From assembly GCF_008831545.1 (NCBI RefSeq), contig NZ_CP044523.1, positions 310,001 to 374,000 of the forward strand: 64,000 bases of DNA. The letters are read 5' to 3'. The DNA is from Halorussus halophilus (GTDB lineage Archaea; Halobacteriota; Halobacteria; Halobacteriales; Haladaptataceae). Positions within the stretch are counted from its first letter, which is position 1, and each line of letters begins with the position of its first letter. The notes beneath the pieces were generated by a model. That model saw only the letters and a program-made list of their open reading frames with translations, was not told where the DNA came from and ran no database searches. Below, piece by piece: positions 40,603 through 48,838 of this stretch. A program made the translations under genes and the position numbers.

Positions 40603-41955
40603 ATGTTCATGGCAGACAGGTACTCACACACGCGGCGTCGATTCATCACTGGTGCCGGGGCGACCGGTATCGCGGCACTGGCGGGCTGTAGCGGCGATAG
40701 CGGAGACGGTTCGACGGACGGAACGACCGATGGGTCGAACTCCGGCGGTGGCACGACGGTCGGAAACACCAAGTCGAGCGGCGAGATGGCGGACAAAATC
40801 GTCTTCTACAACGCTGGGAGTCTCAAATACGACCCCGGGACGAAGAAGAACATCCAGCGGTTCGAAGACGAGACCGGCATCAAAGTCGAGGTCAACGAAG
40901 TCCCGTGGAACAACCTCAAGACCAGTCTCACCACCATCTGGCGGAACAAGGGGAGCAAAGTAGACGCGTTCAACGGGCCGACGTGGTGGCTCGCGGACTT
41001 CGTCCGCTCGGGGTGGCTCGAACCGCTCGGGCTCGGAGACTCCCACATGAAGAAGTTCCCGGACAACCTCTCCACCCTCGTCGCCTTCGACGGTAAGACG
41101 TACATGGCACCGGAGTTCGGCAAGTGGGGAACGTACCTCTACGACCAGCAGTACCTCTCGGAGAACGGGTTCGACTCGCCGCCGGACACGTGGGACGACG
41201 TGCTCCAGATGGGCAAGAAACTGTCCGGCGAGGACAAGTCCGGCTTCGCGTTCACGTGGGGTAACAAGGACGTGTTCTCGTTCAAGCAGTTCCTCTACCA
41301 AGCGGGCGGCCAGATGTTCAACGACAGCTACGAACCGAAGTTCGTGGAGGGCGGCACGAAAGCACTCAACTTCTTCAGAGACCTCCAGAGCGCGGGCGTC
41401 TTGCCGAACGGCGTTTCGAGTCTGGGCGAAGGCGGCGTCGGTGACGCGTTCGTCGCCGGCCAGTACGCCACCGTCGAATCGTGGACGCCGTTGGCCGCGC
41501 GTGTTCTCGACGCAGATGGGTGGAGCAAGGACCGTCTCGCCAGTGCGAAACCGCCGAAAGGACCGGGCGGCTCGCGAGCCACCTTCCAAGACACCAACGG
41601 CATCGCCGTCTCCGCCTTCTCGAAACGCAAGAACGCGGCGAAGAAGTTCGCCAAGTTCATGACCACCCAAAAGTCCTCGAAGACGAACATGCTCGTTGAG
41701 GGGAACCCCGCAGTCGTCCCCGAAGTCTACGAGGACTCCGAGTTGCAGTCGAAGTACCCCTCGTGGCTCCTCGAAGACATGAAGTTCAACCTCGAACACG
41801 CCACGAGCGAGACGTACCTCGCGCAGCCGCAGGTCGATGACTACCTCTCCGAGCAGATTACGCCCGCACTCCTCGGGAACAAGAAGCCCGAAGCGGCGCT
41901 CACGAAGGCTCGTGACAACATCAAGCGTCTCTATCAGGACATCGGAGTGCTGTAG
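40603..41955 (+). CDS. Sugar ABC transporter substrate-binding lipoprotein
   Basis: A 450-residue family 1 solute-binding protein. A Tat motif (HTRRRFITGAG) and a lipobox (ALAGC) show export and membrane attachment; a Gly/Ser/Thr/Asp-rich linker follows. The body has FYNAGSLKYDPGTKKNIQRF and later SAFSKRKNAAKKFAKFM, common in binding proteins for oligosaccharides. Start ATG 40603 fits the TATA box at 40571-40577; ATG 40609 is also possible. It heads the operon with the two permeases and ATPase that follow. The sugar cannot be told. Confidence 0.9.
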   Translation: MFMADRYSHTRRRFITGAGATGIAALAGCSGDSGDGSTDGTTDGSNSGGGTTVGNTKSSGEMADKIVFYNAGSLKYDPGTKKNIQRFEDETGIKVEVNEVPWNNLKTSLTTIWRNKGSKVDAFNGPTWWLADFVRSGWLEPLGLGDSHMKKFPDNLSTLVAFDGKTYMAPEFGKWGTYLYDQQYLSENGFDSPPDTWDDVLQMGKKLSGEDKSGFAFTWGNKDVFSFKQFLYQAGGQMFNDSYEPKFVEGGTKALNFFRDLQSAGVLPNGVSSLGEGGVGDAFVAGQYATVESWTPLAARVLDADGWSKDRLASAKPPKGPGGSRATFQDTNGIAVSAFSKRKNAAKKFAKFMTTQKSSKTNMLVEGNPAVVPEVYEDSELQSKYPSWLLEDMKFNLEHATSETYLAQPQVDDYLSEQITPALLGNKKPEAALTKARDNIKRLYQDIGVL

Positions 41956-41997
41956 TCCGGACGCCGTACCGGTTTTTCGATAACACTCAGGTTACTA

Positions 41998-42924
41998 ATG
42001 ACACAGACCGAACAATCGACGCGACGGCTGTTGGACAGACTGTTCGTCCCGCTCACGGTGGGGCCGACGCTGCTCTGGATAGCGAGCATCATCGTCTATC
42101 CGACGGCGAAGCTGTTCTGGTCGAGCCTCTTCTTCCAGAACCCCATCACGGGTGCCAAGGAGTTCGTCGGCCTCCGGAACTTCGAGCGACTGCTGTTCCA
42201 GTCCGGCGGTTGGCTCGGTACGTTCAATCCCGACTTCGTGTCGTACACGTGGCACACCGTGGTGTACGTTGGATTCAGCGTCTCGATTTCGTTCGTCCTC
42301 GGACTCGGCATCGCCATCTTACTGAACAAGGACATGAAGGGACGCGGCTGGTTCCGGACGGCGGTCATCGTCCCGTGGATTCTCCCCTACGTGATGAGCG
42401 GTCTCATGTGGCGCTGGATGTTCCAGACCCAGTACGGTGCCATCAATGGCGTCCTCACCCAGGCCGGAATTATCGGCGAGAAAATCGCGTTCCTCTCGGA
42501 CCCGACGCTGGCGATGATAGCTCTCATCGTCGCGGACGTGTGGGTGTTCACGCCGTTCATCATCATCATCCTGCTCGCGGGACTCCAGAACGTCCCGGCG
42601 CAGTTGTACGACGCCGCGGAAGTCGATGGCGCGAGTCGTTGGGCGCGGTTCTGGAACGTCACGTATCCGTTCCTCAAACCGTCGATTCTGGTGGCGTTGA
42701 CCATCCGCATCATCTTCGACATCCGGGCGCTCGACATCGTCTGGGTGATGACCGAGGGCGGCCCCGGAAAGAGCACGGAAGTCTGGGCGTCGTGGCTCTA
42801 CCGGACCGCACAAGTCTTCTCTAAACCCGGAGAGGGCGCGGCACTCGGCGTCGTCATGCTGGCAGTAACGTTCGGCATCGTCACGGTGCTGTACAAACTC
42901 TTCGGTGACACTCCGTACGCATGA
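41998..42924 (+). CDS. Sugar ABC transporter permease (MalF type)
   Basis: A 308-residue permease with six predicted helices. The EAA loop that contacts the ATPase is YDAAEVDGASRWARFWNVTY (about 203-222). It follows the binding-protein gene by 42 nt and overlaps the second permease by 4 nt (ATGA). It belongs to the CUT1 family, which moves di- and oligosaccharides and glycerol phosphate. Confidence 0.92.
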   Translation: MTQTEQSTRRLLDRLFVPLTVGPTLLWIASIIVYPTAKLFWSSLFFQNPITGAKEFVGLRNFERLLFQSGGWLGTFNPDFVSYTWHTVVYVGFSVSISFVLGLGIAILLNKDMKGRGWFRTAVIVPWILPYVMSGLMWRWMFQTQYGAINGVLTQAGIIGEKIAFLSDPTLAMIALIVADVWVFTPFIIIILLAGLQNVPAQLYDAAEVDGASRWARFWNVTYPFLKPSILVALTIRIIFDIRALDIVWVMTEGGPGKSTEVWASWLYRTAQVFSKPGEGAALGVVMLAVTFGIVTVLYKLFGDTPYA

Positions 42925-43844
42925 GTACGAAACAATCTCCCCTCGACAAACTCGGTGAGGCGCTCGGTTTCGGTTCCGAGACGAACGAGTGGCCCGCCGT
43001 GCGCCGCGAGCGACTCGTCGCGTACGGACTGCTGACGCTGTACGTGTTCGTGGTGTGGTTCCCGATTTACTACATCTTCGTCACGAGCATCCAGCCGACC
43101 TCGGAGGTGCTTTCGCTCCCCATCAACTTCCTGCCACAACAGGCCACTGCACAGAACTACGTCGAAATCTTCTCGAACCGGCCGTTCGAGACGTACACGC
43201 TCAACAGCATCGTCGTGGCGACGACGACGACGGTCGTCTGCGTCGTTCTCGGCACGCTGTCGGGTTACACGTTCTCGCGGTACGAGTTCCTCGGGAACAA
43301 GGCGCTGTTGCTGTCCATCGTGGCGGCGCGGATGATTCCGCCTATCGCGCTCATCGTGCCGTTCTTCGAAATCATGAGCAACCCGCCACTCGTCGGTGGG
43401 CTAACCGGGAGTCTCTACGACACCCGAATCGCGCTCATCCTCACGTACACGTTCTTCAACCTCCCGTTCGCGGTCTGGATAATGAAGAACTACTTCGACG
43501 GCGTCCCCCGGAGTTTGGACGAACAGGCGAAAGTTGACGGCTGTTCGCGCTGGGAGGGGTTCTTCAAAATCGTCCTTCCGGTCGCCAAACCCGGCATCGC
43601 GGCCACCGCGATTCTGGCGTTCATCTTCTCGTGGAACGAGTTCGTCTTCGCGCTCGTTCTCACCTCGACGGAGCAAGCACAGACGCTCCCCATCGCGGTG
43701 TCGCTGTTCGTCGCAGACGACTTCGTGGACTGGGCGCATCTGGCTGCAGGCGGAATGATAGCCGCGCTCCCCGGCATCCTCTTCGGCCTGTTCTTCCAGC
43801 GGTACATCGTCAGCGGACTCACGCAGGGAGCGGTCAAAGAATGA
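42921..43844 (+). CDS. Sugar ABC transporter permease (MalG type)
   Basis: A 307-residue permease with six predicted helices; the first lies at about 33-55 (LLTLYVFVVWFPIYYIFV). The EAA motif is DEQAKVDGCSRWEGFFKIVL (about 200-219). It has the MalG-like start after a short cytoplasmic tail. The ATG overlaps the stop of the MalF-type gene. The next gene starts 33 nt later. Confidence 0.92.
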   Translation: MSTKQSPLDKLGEALGFGSETNEWPAVRRERLVAYGLLTLYVFVVWFPIYYIFVTSIQPTSEVLSLPINFLPQQATAQNYVEIFSNRPFETYTLNSIVVATTTTVVCVVLGTLSGYTFSRYEFLGNKALLLSIVAARMIPPIALIVPFFEIMSNPPLVGGLTGSLYDTRIALILTYTFFNLPFAVWIMKNYFDGVPRSLDEQAKVDGCSRWEGFFKIVLPVAKPGIAATAILAFIFSWNEFVFALVLTSTEQAQTLPIAVSLFVADDFVDWAHLAAGGMIAALPGILFGLFFQRYIVSGLTQGAVKE

Positions 43845-43877
43845 TTTCGGAACACACGCAGACGAACGGTGGTATCG

Positions 43878-45020
43878 ATGGCTGAAGTGACCCTGACCGA
43901 CCTCGTCAAGAAGTTCGACGACGTGGTCGCCGTAGACGGTATCTCGCTCGACGTGCCGGACGAGAGCTTCACCGTCCTCGTCGGGCCGTCTGGCTGTGGG
44001 AAGACGACGACGCTCCGACTGGTCGCCGGACTCGAACGGGCGACGGACGGCGACATCTCCATCGGCGACGAGCGAGTCAACGACCGGCGCGCCTACGAGC
44101 GCGACATCGCCATGGTGTTCCAGAACTACGCGCTCTACCCGCACAAGACGGTGCGAGAGAACATGCGCTTCGGACTCGAACAGCAAGGAGAGGCGGAGAG
44201 CGTCATCACCGAGCGCGTCGAAGACGCCGCGGACCTGCTCCAGATTACGGAGTTGCTCGACCGTCGGCCTTCCGAACTGTCTGGTGGCCAGCAACAGCGC
44301 GTTGCGCTCGGCCGGGCTATCGTCCGGGAGCCAGATGTGTTCCTGATGGACGAACCGTTGTCGAATCTGGACGCCAAACTCCGGATTCAGATGCGTGCGG
44401 AACTCAACAAACTCCACGACCAACTCAAGACGACGACGGTGTACGTCACCCACGACCAAATCGAGGCGATGACGCTCGCCGACCAAATCGCCGTGATGGA
44501 CGGCGGCGAGATACAGCAGGTCGGGCCGCCGACGTTCGTCTACAACAATCCGCGCAACATGTTCGTCGCCGACTTCCTCGGCAGTCCATCGATGAACTTC
44601 CTCGAAGGCGACCTCGAAGAGCGCGACGACAGACTCGTCCTCGACGCTGGTCCCATCGAACACGAAGTTTCGGCCGAGTATCGCCAAGACCTCACGGGCA
44701 AGGTGGGCGAACGCGTCGTTCTCGGTGTCCGCCCCGAAGACGTGACGCTCCGGCCAGATGGAGTTCCCGTGACCGTGAACGTGGTCGAACCGCAGGGAGA
44801 GAAGACCGTCCTCGAACTCGGACTCGGCGACCAGATCATCAAGGCGTCGGTAGACCCCGGCGTCCCGGTCGAGACTGACGACCACGTGAGCGTGGAGTTC
44901 GACCGCGAGTCGATTCACTACTTCGACGCGGCGACCAGCGAGTGTCTCACGTTCGCCGAGGAAGGCGAGTCGAAGGCACGCGCCGACGCCGAAGTCGTCG
45001 CAGACCAAAGTGAGGCGTGA
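43878..45020 (+). CDS. Sugar ABC transporter ATPase (MalK/UgpC type)
   Basis: A 380-residue ATPase. Walker A is GPSGCGKTTTL, the signature [14 protein letters not shown] and Walker B VFLMDEPLSNLD, followed by the switch His in YVTHDQIEAM. A C-terminal TOBE-type regulatory domain (about 240-360) with GVRPEDVTLR confirms the MalK class. I start at ATG 43878 (MAEVTLTDLVKKF); the frame extends three codons upstream. Its last codons overlap the next small gene (GTGA). Confidence 0.93.
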   Translation: MAEVTLTDLVKKFDDVVAVDGISLDVPDESFTVLVGPSGCGKTTTLRLVAGLERATDGDISIGDERVNDRRAYERDIAMVFQNYALYPHKTVRENMRFGLEQQGEAESVITERVEDAADLLQITELLDRRPSELSGGQQQRVALGRAIVREPDVFLMDEPLSNLDAKLRIQMRAELNKLHDQLKTTTVYVTHDQIEAMTLADQIAVMDGGEIQQVGPPTFVYNNPRNMFVADFLGSPSMNFLEGDLEERDDRLVLDAGPIEHEVSAEYRQDLTGKVGERVVLGVRPEDVTLRPDGVPVTVNVVEPQGEKTVLELGLGDQIIKASVDPGVPVETDDHVSVEFDRESIHYFDAATSECLTFAEEGESKARADAEVVADQSEA

Positions 45021-45205
45021 ACGTGGGACGAGACGTGAAACTAGGACGCGGTCTGGACGTGGAGACGTCGGATGCCGTCCTGTCCGTACTCGCCTTCGGC
45101 CTGACGTGCGTCGCCGCCTTCAACTACGTCACGTCGGTCTACGGCGGTGCGATAGTCGCGGGTATCGGTGCCGTGCTGACGTTCGCGTTCGTCCTCCTCC
45201 ACTGA
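45017..45205 (+). CDS. Small two-helix membrane protein in sugar ABC operon
   Basis: A 62-residue protein starting at GTG 45017, overlapping the ATPase stop by 4 nt (GTGA). It has two hydrophobic segments (SVLAFGLTCVAAFNYVTS and GGAIVAGIGAVLTFAFVLL). Charged residues sit only at the N-terminus. No such gene is part of a standard CUT1 operon. It may be an accessory subunit or regulator of the transporter, but that is only inferred from coupling. Confidence 0.65.
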   Translation: MNVGRDVKLGRGLDVETSDAVLSVLAFGLTCVAAFNYVTSVYGGAIVAGIGAVLTFAFVLLH

Positions 45206-45274
45206 ACGAACAACCGCGAGCGAAAACAAAAAGGTCCCCGAACCCTTCAACGAGGGTAGCGAACATACTCACGC

Positions 45275-46042
45275 ATGCTTCCAGCCGAACGCAAACGCGA
45301 CATCGTCGAAACCGTGACGGAGCAGGACGGTTGTTCCGTCGCCGAACTCGCGGAACTGCTCGACGTCTCGAAGGCGACGATTCGCCGCGACCTCCGCGAC
45401 CTCGAAGACGAAGGACTCCTCGAACGCTCCCACGGCGGCGCGCTTCCGGTGCGCACCGTGGCGAGCGAGCAGTCCTACAGCCAACGCGGCGTTCAGAGCC
45501 TCGACGCGAAGCGTGCAATCGCCGCTCGCGCCCGCGAAGAAATCCAGGACGACCAAGTGGTCTTCTTCGACTCCGGGACGACGACGATGGAAGTCGCCAA
45601 ACTCGCACCGAGCGACGTGCAGTTCATCGCGGCGACGAACTCGCCACAACTCGCGCTCGAACTCTCGGACAACGGCCAAGACGTGAAGTTGACCGGCGGG
45701 ACGCTCCGCGAGCAGACGCGGGCCCTCGTCGGCCCGACCGGCGAGGCGTTCATGGAACGGACGAACTTCGACCAAGTGTTCCTCGGCACCAACGCCGTCG
45801 CGCCCGACGCGGGACTCACGACGCCGAACGAGGACGAGGCGCGGATGAAGCAACTGATGTGCGGGAAGGCACAGCGAGTCGTGCTGGTGGCCGACGCGAC
45901 CAAGTTCGGTCGGAAGAGCTTCGTGCAGTTCGCCAGCCTCGACGAAATCGACCTCGTCATCACGGACGCGAGCCTCGACGGCCAACTACTGGAGGCGTTC
46001 GAGGCGGCGGGCGTCGACGTGGTGGACGAGGTTAGCGAATGA
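45275..46042 (+). CDS. glpR: DeoR-family sugar regulator GlpR
   Basis: A 255-residue DeoR-type repressor. The N-terminal helix-turn-helix is CSVAELAELLDVSKATIRRD (about 17-36), followed by LEDEGLLERSHGGAL. The C-terminal sugar-phosphate domain begins near KRAIAARAREEIQDDQVVFF and contains FDSGTTTMEVAKL. In Haloferax GlpR represses fructose and glucose enzymes, and its gene heads pfkB as here. Its stop overlaps the pfkB start by 4 nt, so the two form one operon. Confidence 0.9.
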   Translation: MLPAERKRDIVETVTEQDGCSVAELAELLDVSKATIRRDLRDLEDEGLLERSHGGALPVRTVASEQSYSQRGVQSLDAKRAIAARAREEIQDDQVVFFDSGTTTMEVAKLAPSDVQFIAATNSPQLALELSDNGQDVKLTGGTLREQTRALVGPTGEAFMERTNFDQVFLGTNAVAPDAGLTTPNEDEARMKQLMCGKAQRVVLVADATKFGRKSFVQFASLDEIDLVITDASLDGQLLEAFEAAGVDVVDEVSE

Positions 46043-46947
46043 TTCTGACGGTCACGCTGAACCCCGCGGTCGATCACACCATCAAACTCGACGGCCCGCT
46101 CGAAGCCGGGTCCGTGAATCGTGCAGGACTGGACCAGTACGACGCCGGAGGCAAGGGCATCAACGTCTCGAAGTACCTCGACGCGCTCGGCGTCGAGACG
46201 ACTTCGACCGGTCTCGTCGGCGGACTGTTCGGCGACTTCGTGGAGCGGCAACTCCGCCGGACGAAGATTCCCAACGACTTCGTAGAGATGTCCGGCTGTA
46301 CCCGACTGAACACGACGATACTCTCGACCGACGGCGAGTACAAGATAAACCAGTCGGGCCACCGCGTGAAACGCCGGACCGTCCAAGCTATCATCGAGAA
46401 AATTCGAACTTACGACCCCGAGACGGTCGTCGTCGCTGGGAGTCTGCCGCCGGGACTCGGCGCGACGACGGTGGACCGAATCGCAACTGCGGGCAACTGG
46501 AACACTGTCGTAGACTTGCAGGGAGCGCTCCTGAAGCGACTCCGGGTGCCCTACGCGCTCTGTAAACCGAACCGTAGCGAACTCGCAACTGCGACTGGGA
46601 TGCCGACCGGGAGCGTCGAAGAGTGCTGTGCGGCCGCGCGAGAACTGCGAGCGAGCGGTTTCGAGCGCGTGGTGGCGTCGCTCGGGTCCGACGGGGCCGT
46701 GTTGGCGACCCGAGACGACGTGTTGTACGTCCCCGCGCCCGACGCGGAGGTAGTCGATACTGCCGGAGCGGGTGACGCACTTCTGGCGAGCGTGCTGAAA
46801 GCGTCTGCGGAGGGGAATTCGCCGCGGGAGGTCGTCCAGTACGGCGTCGCAGTCGCCGCTCGCGCTGTCGAAGCACCGGGGACGACCGTGCCGTCGCTTT
46901 CGGACGTTTGCGAGGACGCGCGTCTGCTCTCGGTCGAACCCCAGTGA
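46039..46947 (+). CDS. pfkB: 1-phosphofructokinase PfkB
   Basis: A 302-residue ribokinase-family sugar kinase. Motif 1 is GGKGINVSKYLDALG (about 37-51), and motif 2 with the catalytic Asp is VDTAGAGDALLASVLK (about 241-256). It phosphorylates fructose 1-phosphate, the product of the PTS encoded next. Order and overlap with glpR, then ptfC, match the Haloferax fructose locus. A 73-nt gap follows, and the PTS genes may have their own promoter. Confidence 0.93.
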   Translation: MILTVTLNPAVDHTIKLDGPLEAGSVNRAGLDQYDAGGKGINVSKYLDALGVETTSTGLVGGLFGDFVERQLRRTKIPNDFVEMSGCTRLNTTILSTDGEYKINQSGHRVKRRTVQAIIEKIRTYDPETVVVAGSLPPGLGATTVDRIATAGNWNTVVDLQGALLKRLRVPYALCKPNRSELATATGMPTGSVEECCAAARELRASGFERVVASLGSDGAVLATRDDVLYVPAPDAEVVDTAGAGDALLASVLKASAEGNSPREVVQYGVAVAARAVEAPGTTVPSLSDVCEDARLLSVEPQ

Positions 46948-47020
46948 ACGAGTAACTCCAGTCAGAAACGAACAGTTTCGGAAAAGGTTTTACCGTGCTT
47001 CGTACATGAGATAGTATAGC

Positions 47021-48121
47021 ATGGGAGACGGACCGGCCGGAGCCAGTGGCACACTCCGTCGCGTGAGGACCGACCTCATGACGGGTGTCACGTACATGAT
47101 TCCGTTCGTCACCGTGGCTGGCGTCTTCCAAGCGGCAGGCTACACACTCGGTAACTCCACGACTATCGGCGGGAACCTCGGAACCCTACCGTGGTATCTC
47201 GTCACCATCGGCACCGTTGCGCTCAGCGCGATGGTCCCCATTCTCGGCGCGTTCGTCGCCTACGGCGTGGCAGACCGACCGGGACTCGCGCCCGGATTCG
47301 TCCTCGCTTCGCTCGTCCAAGACGCCCGCCTGTTGCAGGCGACGGCGACGCTGTTCGGAGTGAACACCGGCGACGCGCAAGCGGGGTATCTCGGCGCGCT
47401 CATCGTCGGCCTCCTCGCTGGCGTCACCGTGAACTGGGCGAAAGAACTCGACGTTCCGAACGCAATCGAACCGCTGTTGCCCGTCCTCGTGTTGCCGGTG
47501 ACGGTCACTGCCCTCCTCGCACCGGTCGTTTTGATACTCGGCGTTCCGTTGGCGCTGACGACGAACTACGTCGAATTCCTCCTTCGAGAAGCGTCACTAC
47601 CGGTGATGGTCGCGTTTGGCGGCGTCCTCGGGGCGATGATGGCCGCCGACATGGGCGGCCCGCTCAACAAGGTCGCGTACGTCTTCGCCGTCGGCCTGCT
47701 CCCCGAACTGCTGTTCAGACCGATGGCCGCAGTCATGGTCGCGGGAATGATTCCGCCGCTCGGACTGGCGGCCTCTCACGCACTCGCCCCGAAGCGCTAC
47801 CCGGACGCCGACCGGGACCAAGCGAAGACCGCGGTAGTCGGCGGCTTCTCGTTCGTCACCGAGGGCGCGCTCGCGTACACGACGACGGGGTCCAGCAGGA
47901 CAACGTTGTCGTGTGTCCTCGGTAGCGTCGTCGGTGGGGCGGCCTCGATGGGGTTCGGGGTCACGATGCCTGCACCCCACGGGGGCCTGCTCGTCGTCCC
48001 CCTTTCGAACCACCCCGGTGCGTTCCTCGGTTGCATCGCGCTCGGAGCGAGCGTCACGGCCGTCGTTGCGACGCTCCGAAGACCGAGGGTTGATACCGAT
48101 GGAACTGCCCAAGGAGAGTAA
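47021..48121 (+). CDS. ptfC: Fructose PTS membrane component EIIC
   Basis: A 366-residue multi-helix EIIC of the fructose family. It begins with the amphipathic MGDGPAGASGTLRRVRTDLM, then ten or so membrane segments, with AADMGGPLNKVAY (about 208-220) as the conserved sugar-binding loop. The usual fused EIIA and EIIB domains are encoded separately. A box GGTTTTACC near 46990 may be the promoter. In archaea fructose PTS systems are restricted to a minority of haloarchaea. Confidence 0.92.
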   Translation: MGDGPAGASGTLRRVRTDLMTGVTYMIPFVTVAGVFQAAGYTLGNSTTIGGNLGTLPWYLVTIGTVALSAMVPILGAFVAYGVADRPGLAPGFVLASLVQDARLLQATATLFGVNTGDAQAGYLGALIVGLLAGVTVNWAKELDVPNAIEPLLPVLVLPVTVTALLAPVVLILGVPLALTTNYVEFLLREASLPVMVAFGGVLGAMMAADMGGPLNKVAYVFAVGLLPELLFRPMAAVMVAGMIPPLGLAASHALAPKRYPDADRDQAKTAVVGGFSFVTEGALAYTTTGSSRTTLSCVLGSVVGGAASMGFGVTMPAPHGGLLVVPLSNHPGAFLGCIALGASVTAVVATLRRPRVDTDGTAQGE

Positions 48122-48125
48122 TTCG

Positions 48126-48581
48126 ATGCAGTCGGCACAACTCGTTACCCTCGACCTCGTCACGTTGGCCGAACCGCCCGCAGAACGTCGGGCCTGCATC
48201 GACTTCCTGCTCGACCTCGCGGTCGATGCCGGCCGCGTGACCGACCGGGACGCGGCCCGGTCTGCTCTTCTGGACAGGGAGTCGGACGCCCCGACGGGGA
48301 TGGGAAACGGCGTCGCCGTCCCCCACGCGATGACGGCGGCCGTCACGCGCCCGACGGTGACGTTCGCGCGCTCCTCGCACGGCGTCGATTTCGACGCGCC
48401 AGACGACGACCCTGCGACCCTCCTGTTCTGTCTGCTCGTTCCCGAAGACGGCGGCGGCGACCATCTCGCCGTGTTGAGTCAGCTTTCGCGTTCGCTCGTG
48501 GACCCGACGTTCCGCGACCGACTCGCGGCCGCAGACTCGGAGCAGGCCGTCGTAGAACTCCTCCGGGAGGCGGTCGCGTGA
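48126..48581 (+). CDS. ptfA: Fructose PTS component EIIA
   Basis: A 151-residue EIIA of the mannitol/fructose type. The phosphorylated histidine is His67 in NGVAVPHAMT. It starts at ATG 48126, 5 nt after ptfC stops and 8 nt after AAGGAGA. It receives phosphate from HPr and passes it to EIIB. It overlaps the next gene (ptsH) by 4 nt. Confidence 0.92.
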   Translation: MQSAQLVTLDLVTLAEPPAERRACIDFLLDLAVDAGRVTDRDAARSALLDRESDAPTGMGNGVAVPHAMTAAVTRPTVTFARSSHGVDFDAPDDDPATLLFCLLVPEDGGGDHLAVLSQLSRSLVDPTFRDRLAAADSEQAVVELLREAVA

Positions 48582-48838
48582 CCCGACACTGCGTTGTCGA
48601 ACGCGAAGCGGGACTCCACGCCCGGCCCGCCCGAATCGTCGTCAACACCGTCTCGGAGTACGAAGCGGACGTGACCGTCGAGTACGACTCGGAGACTGCA
48701 CGAGCGACTAGCTTACTCGAACTCACCGCGCTCGGAGTCGAGAGCGGTACGGAGATTGCAGTGAGCGCGACCGGTCCAGAGGCCGAAGCGGCCGTCGAAG
48801 CGGTCGTCGCCGTACTGTCCGGGAAGGGCGAGACGTGA
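48578..48838 (+). CDS. ptsH: PTS phosphocarrier HPr
   Basis: An 86-residue HPr. The active-site histidine is His14 in AGLHARPA. It starts at GTG 48578 and overlaps both neighbours by 4 nt. There is no regulatory Ser46 context (SLLELTAL has a Ser near 45, but no HPr kinase is seen here). It carries phosphate from EI to EIIA. Confidence 0.93.
   Translation: MTRHCVVEREAGLHARPARIVVNTVSEYEADVTVEYDSETARATSLLELTALGVESGTEIAVSATGPEAEAAVEAVVAVLSGKGET

Noticed and set aside
43401-45008. 535-aa minus-strand open frame across the sugar permease and ATPase genes
   Set aside because: Antisense of two genes with diagnostic EAA and Walker motifs.
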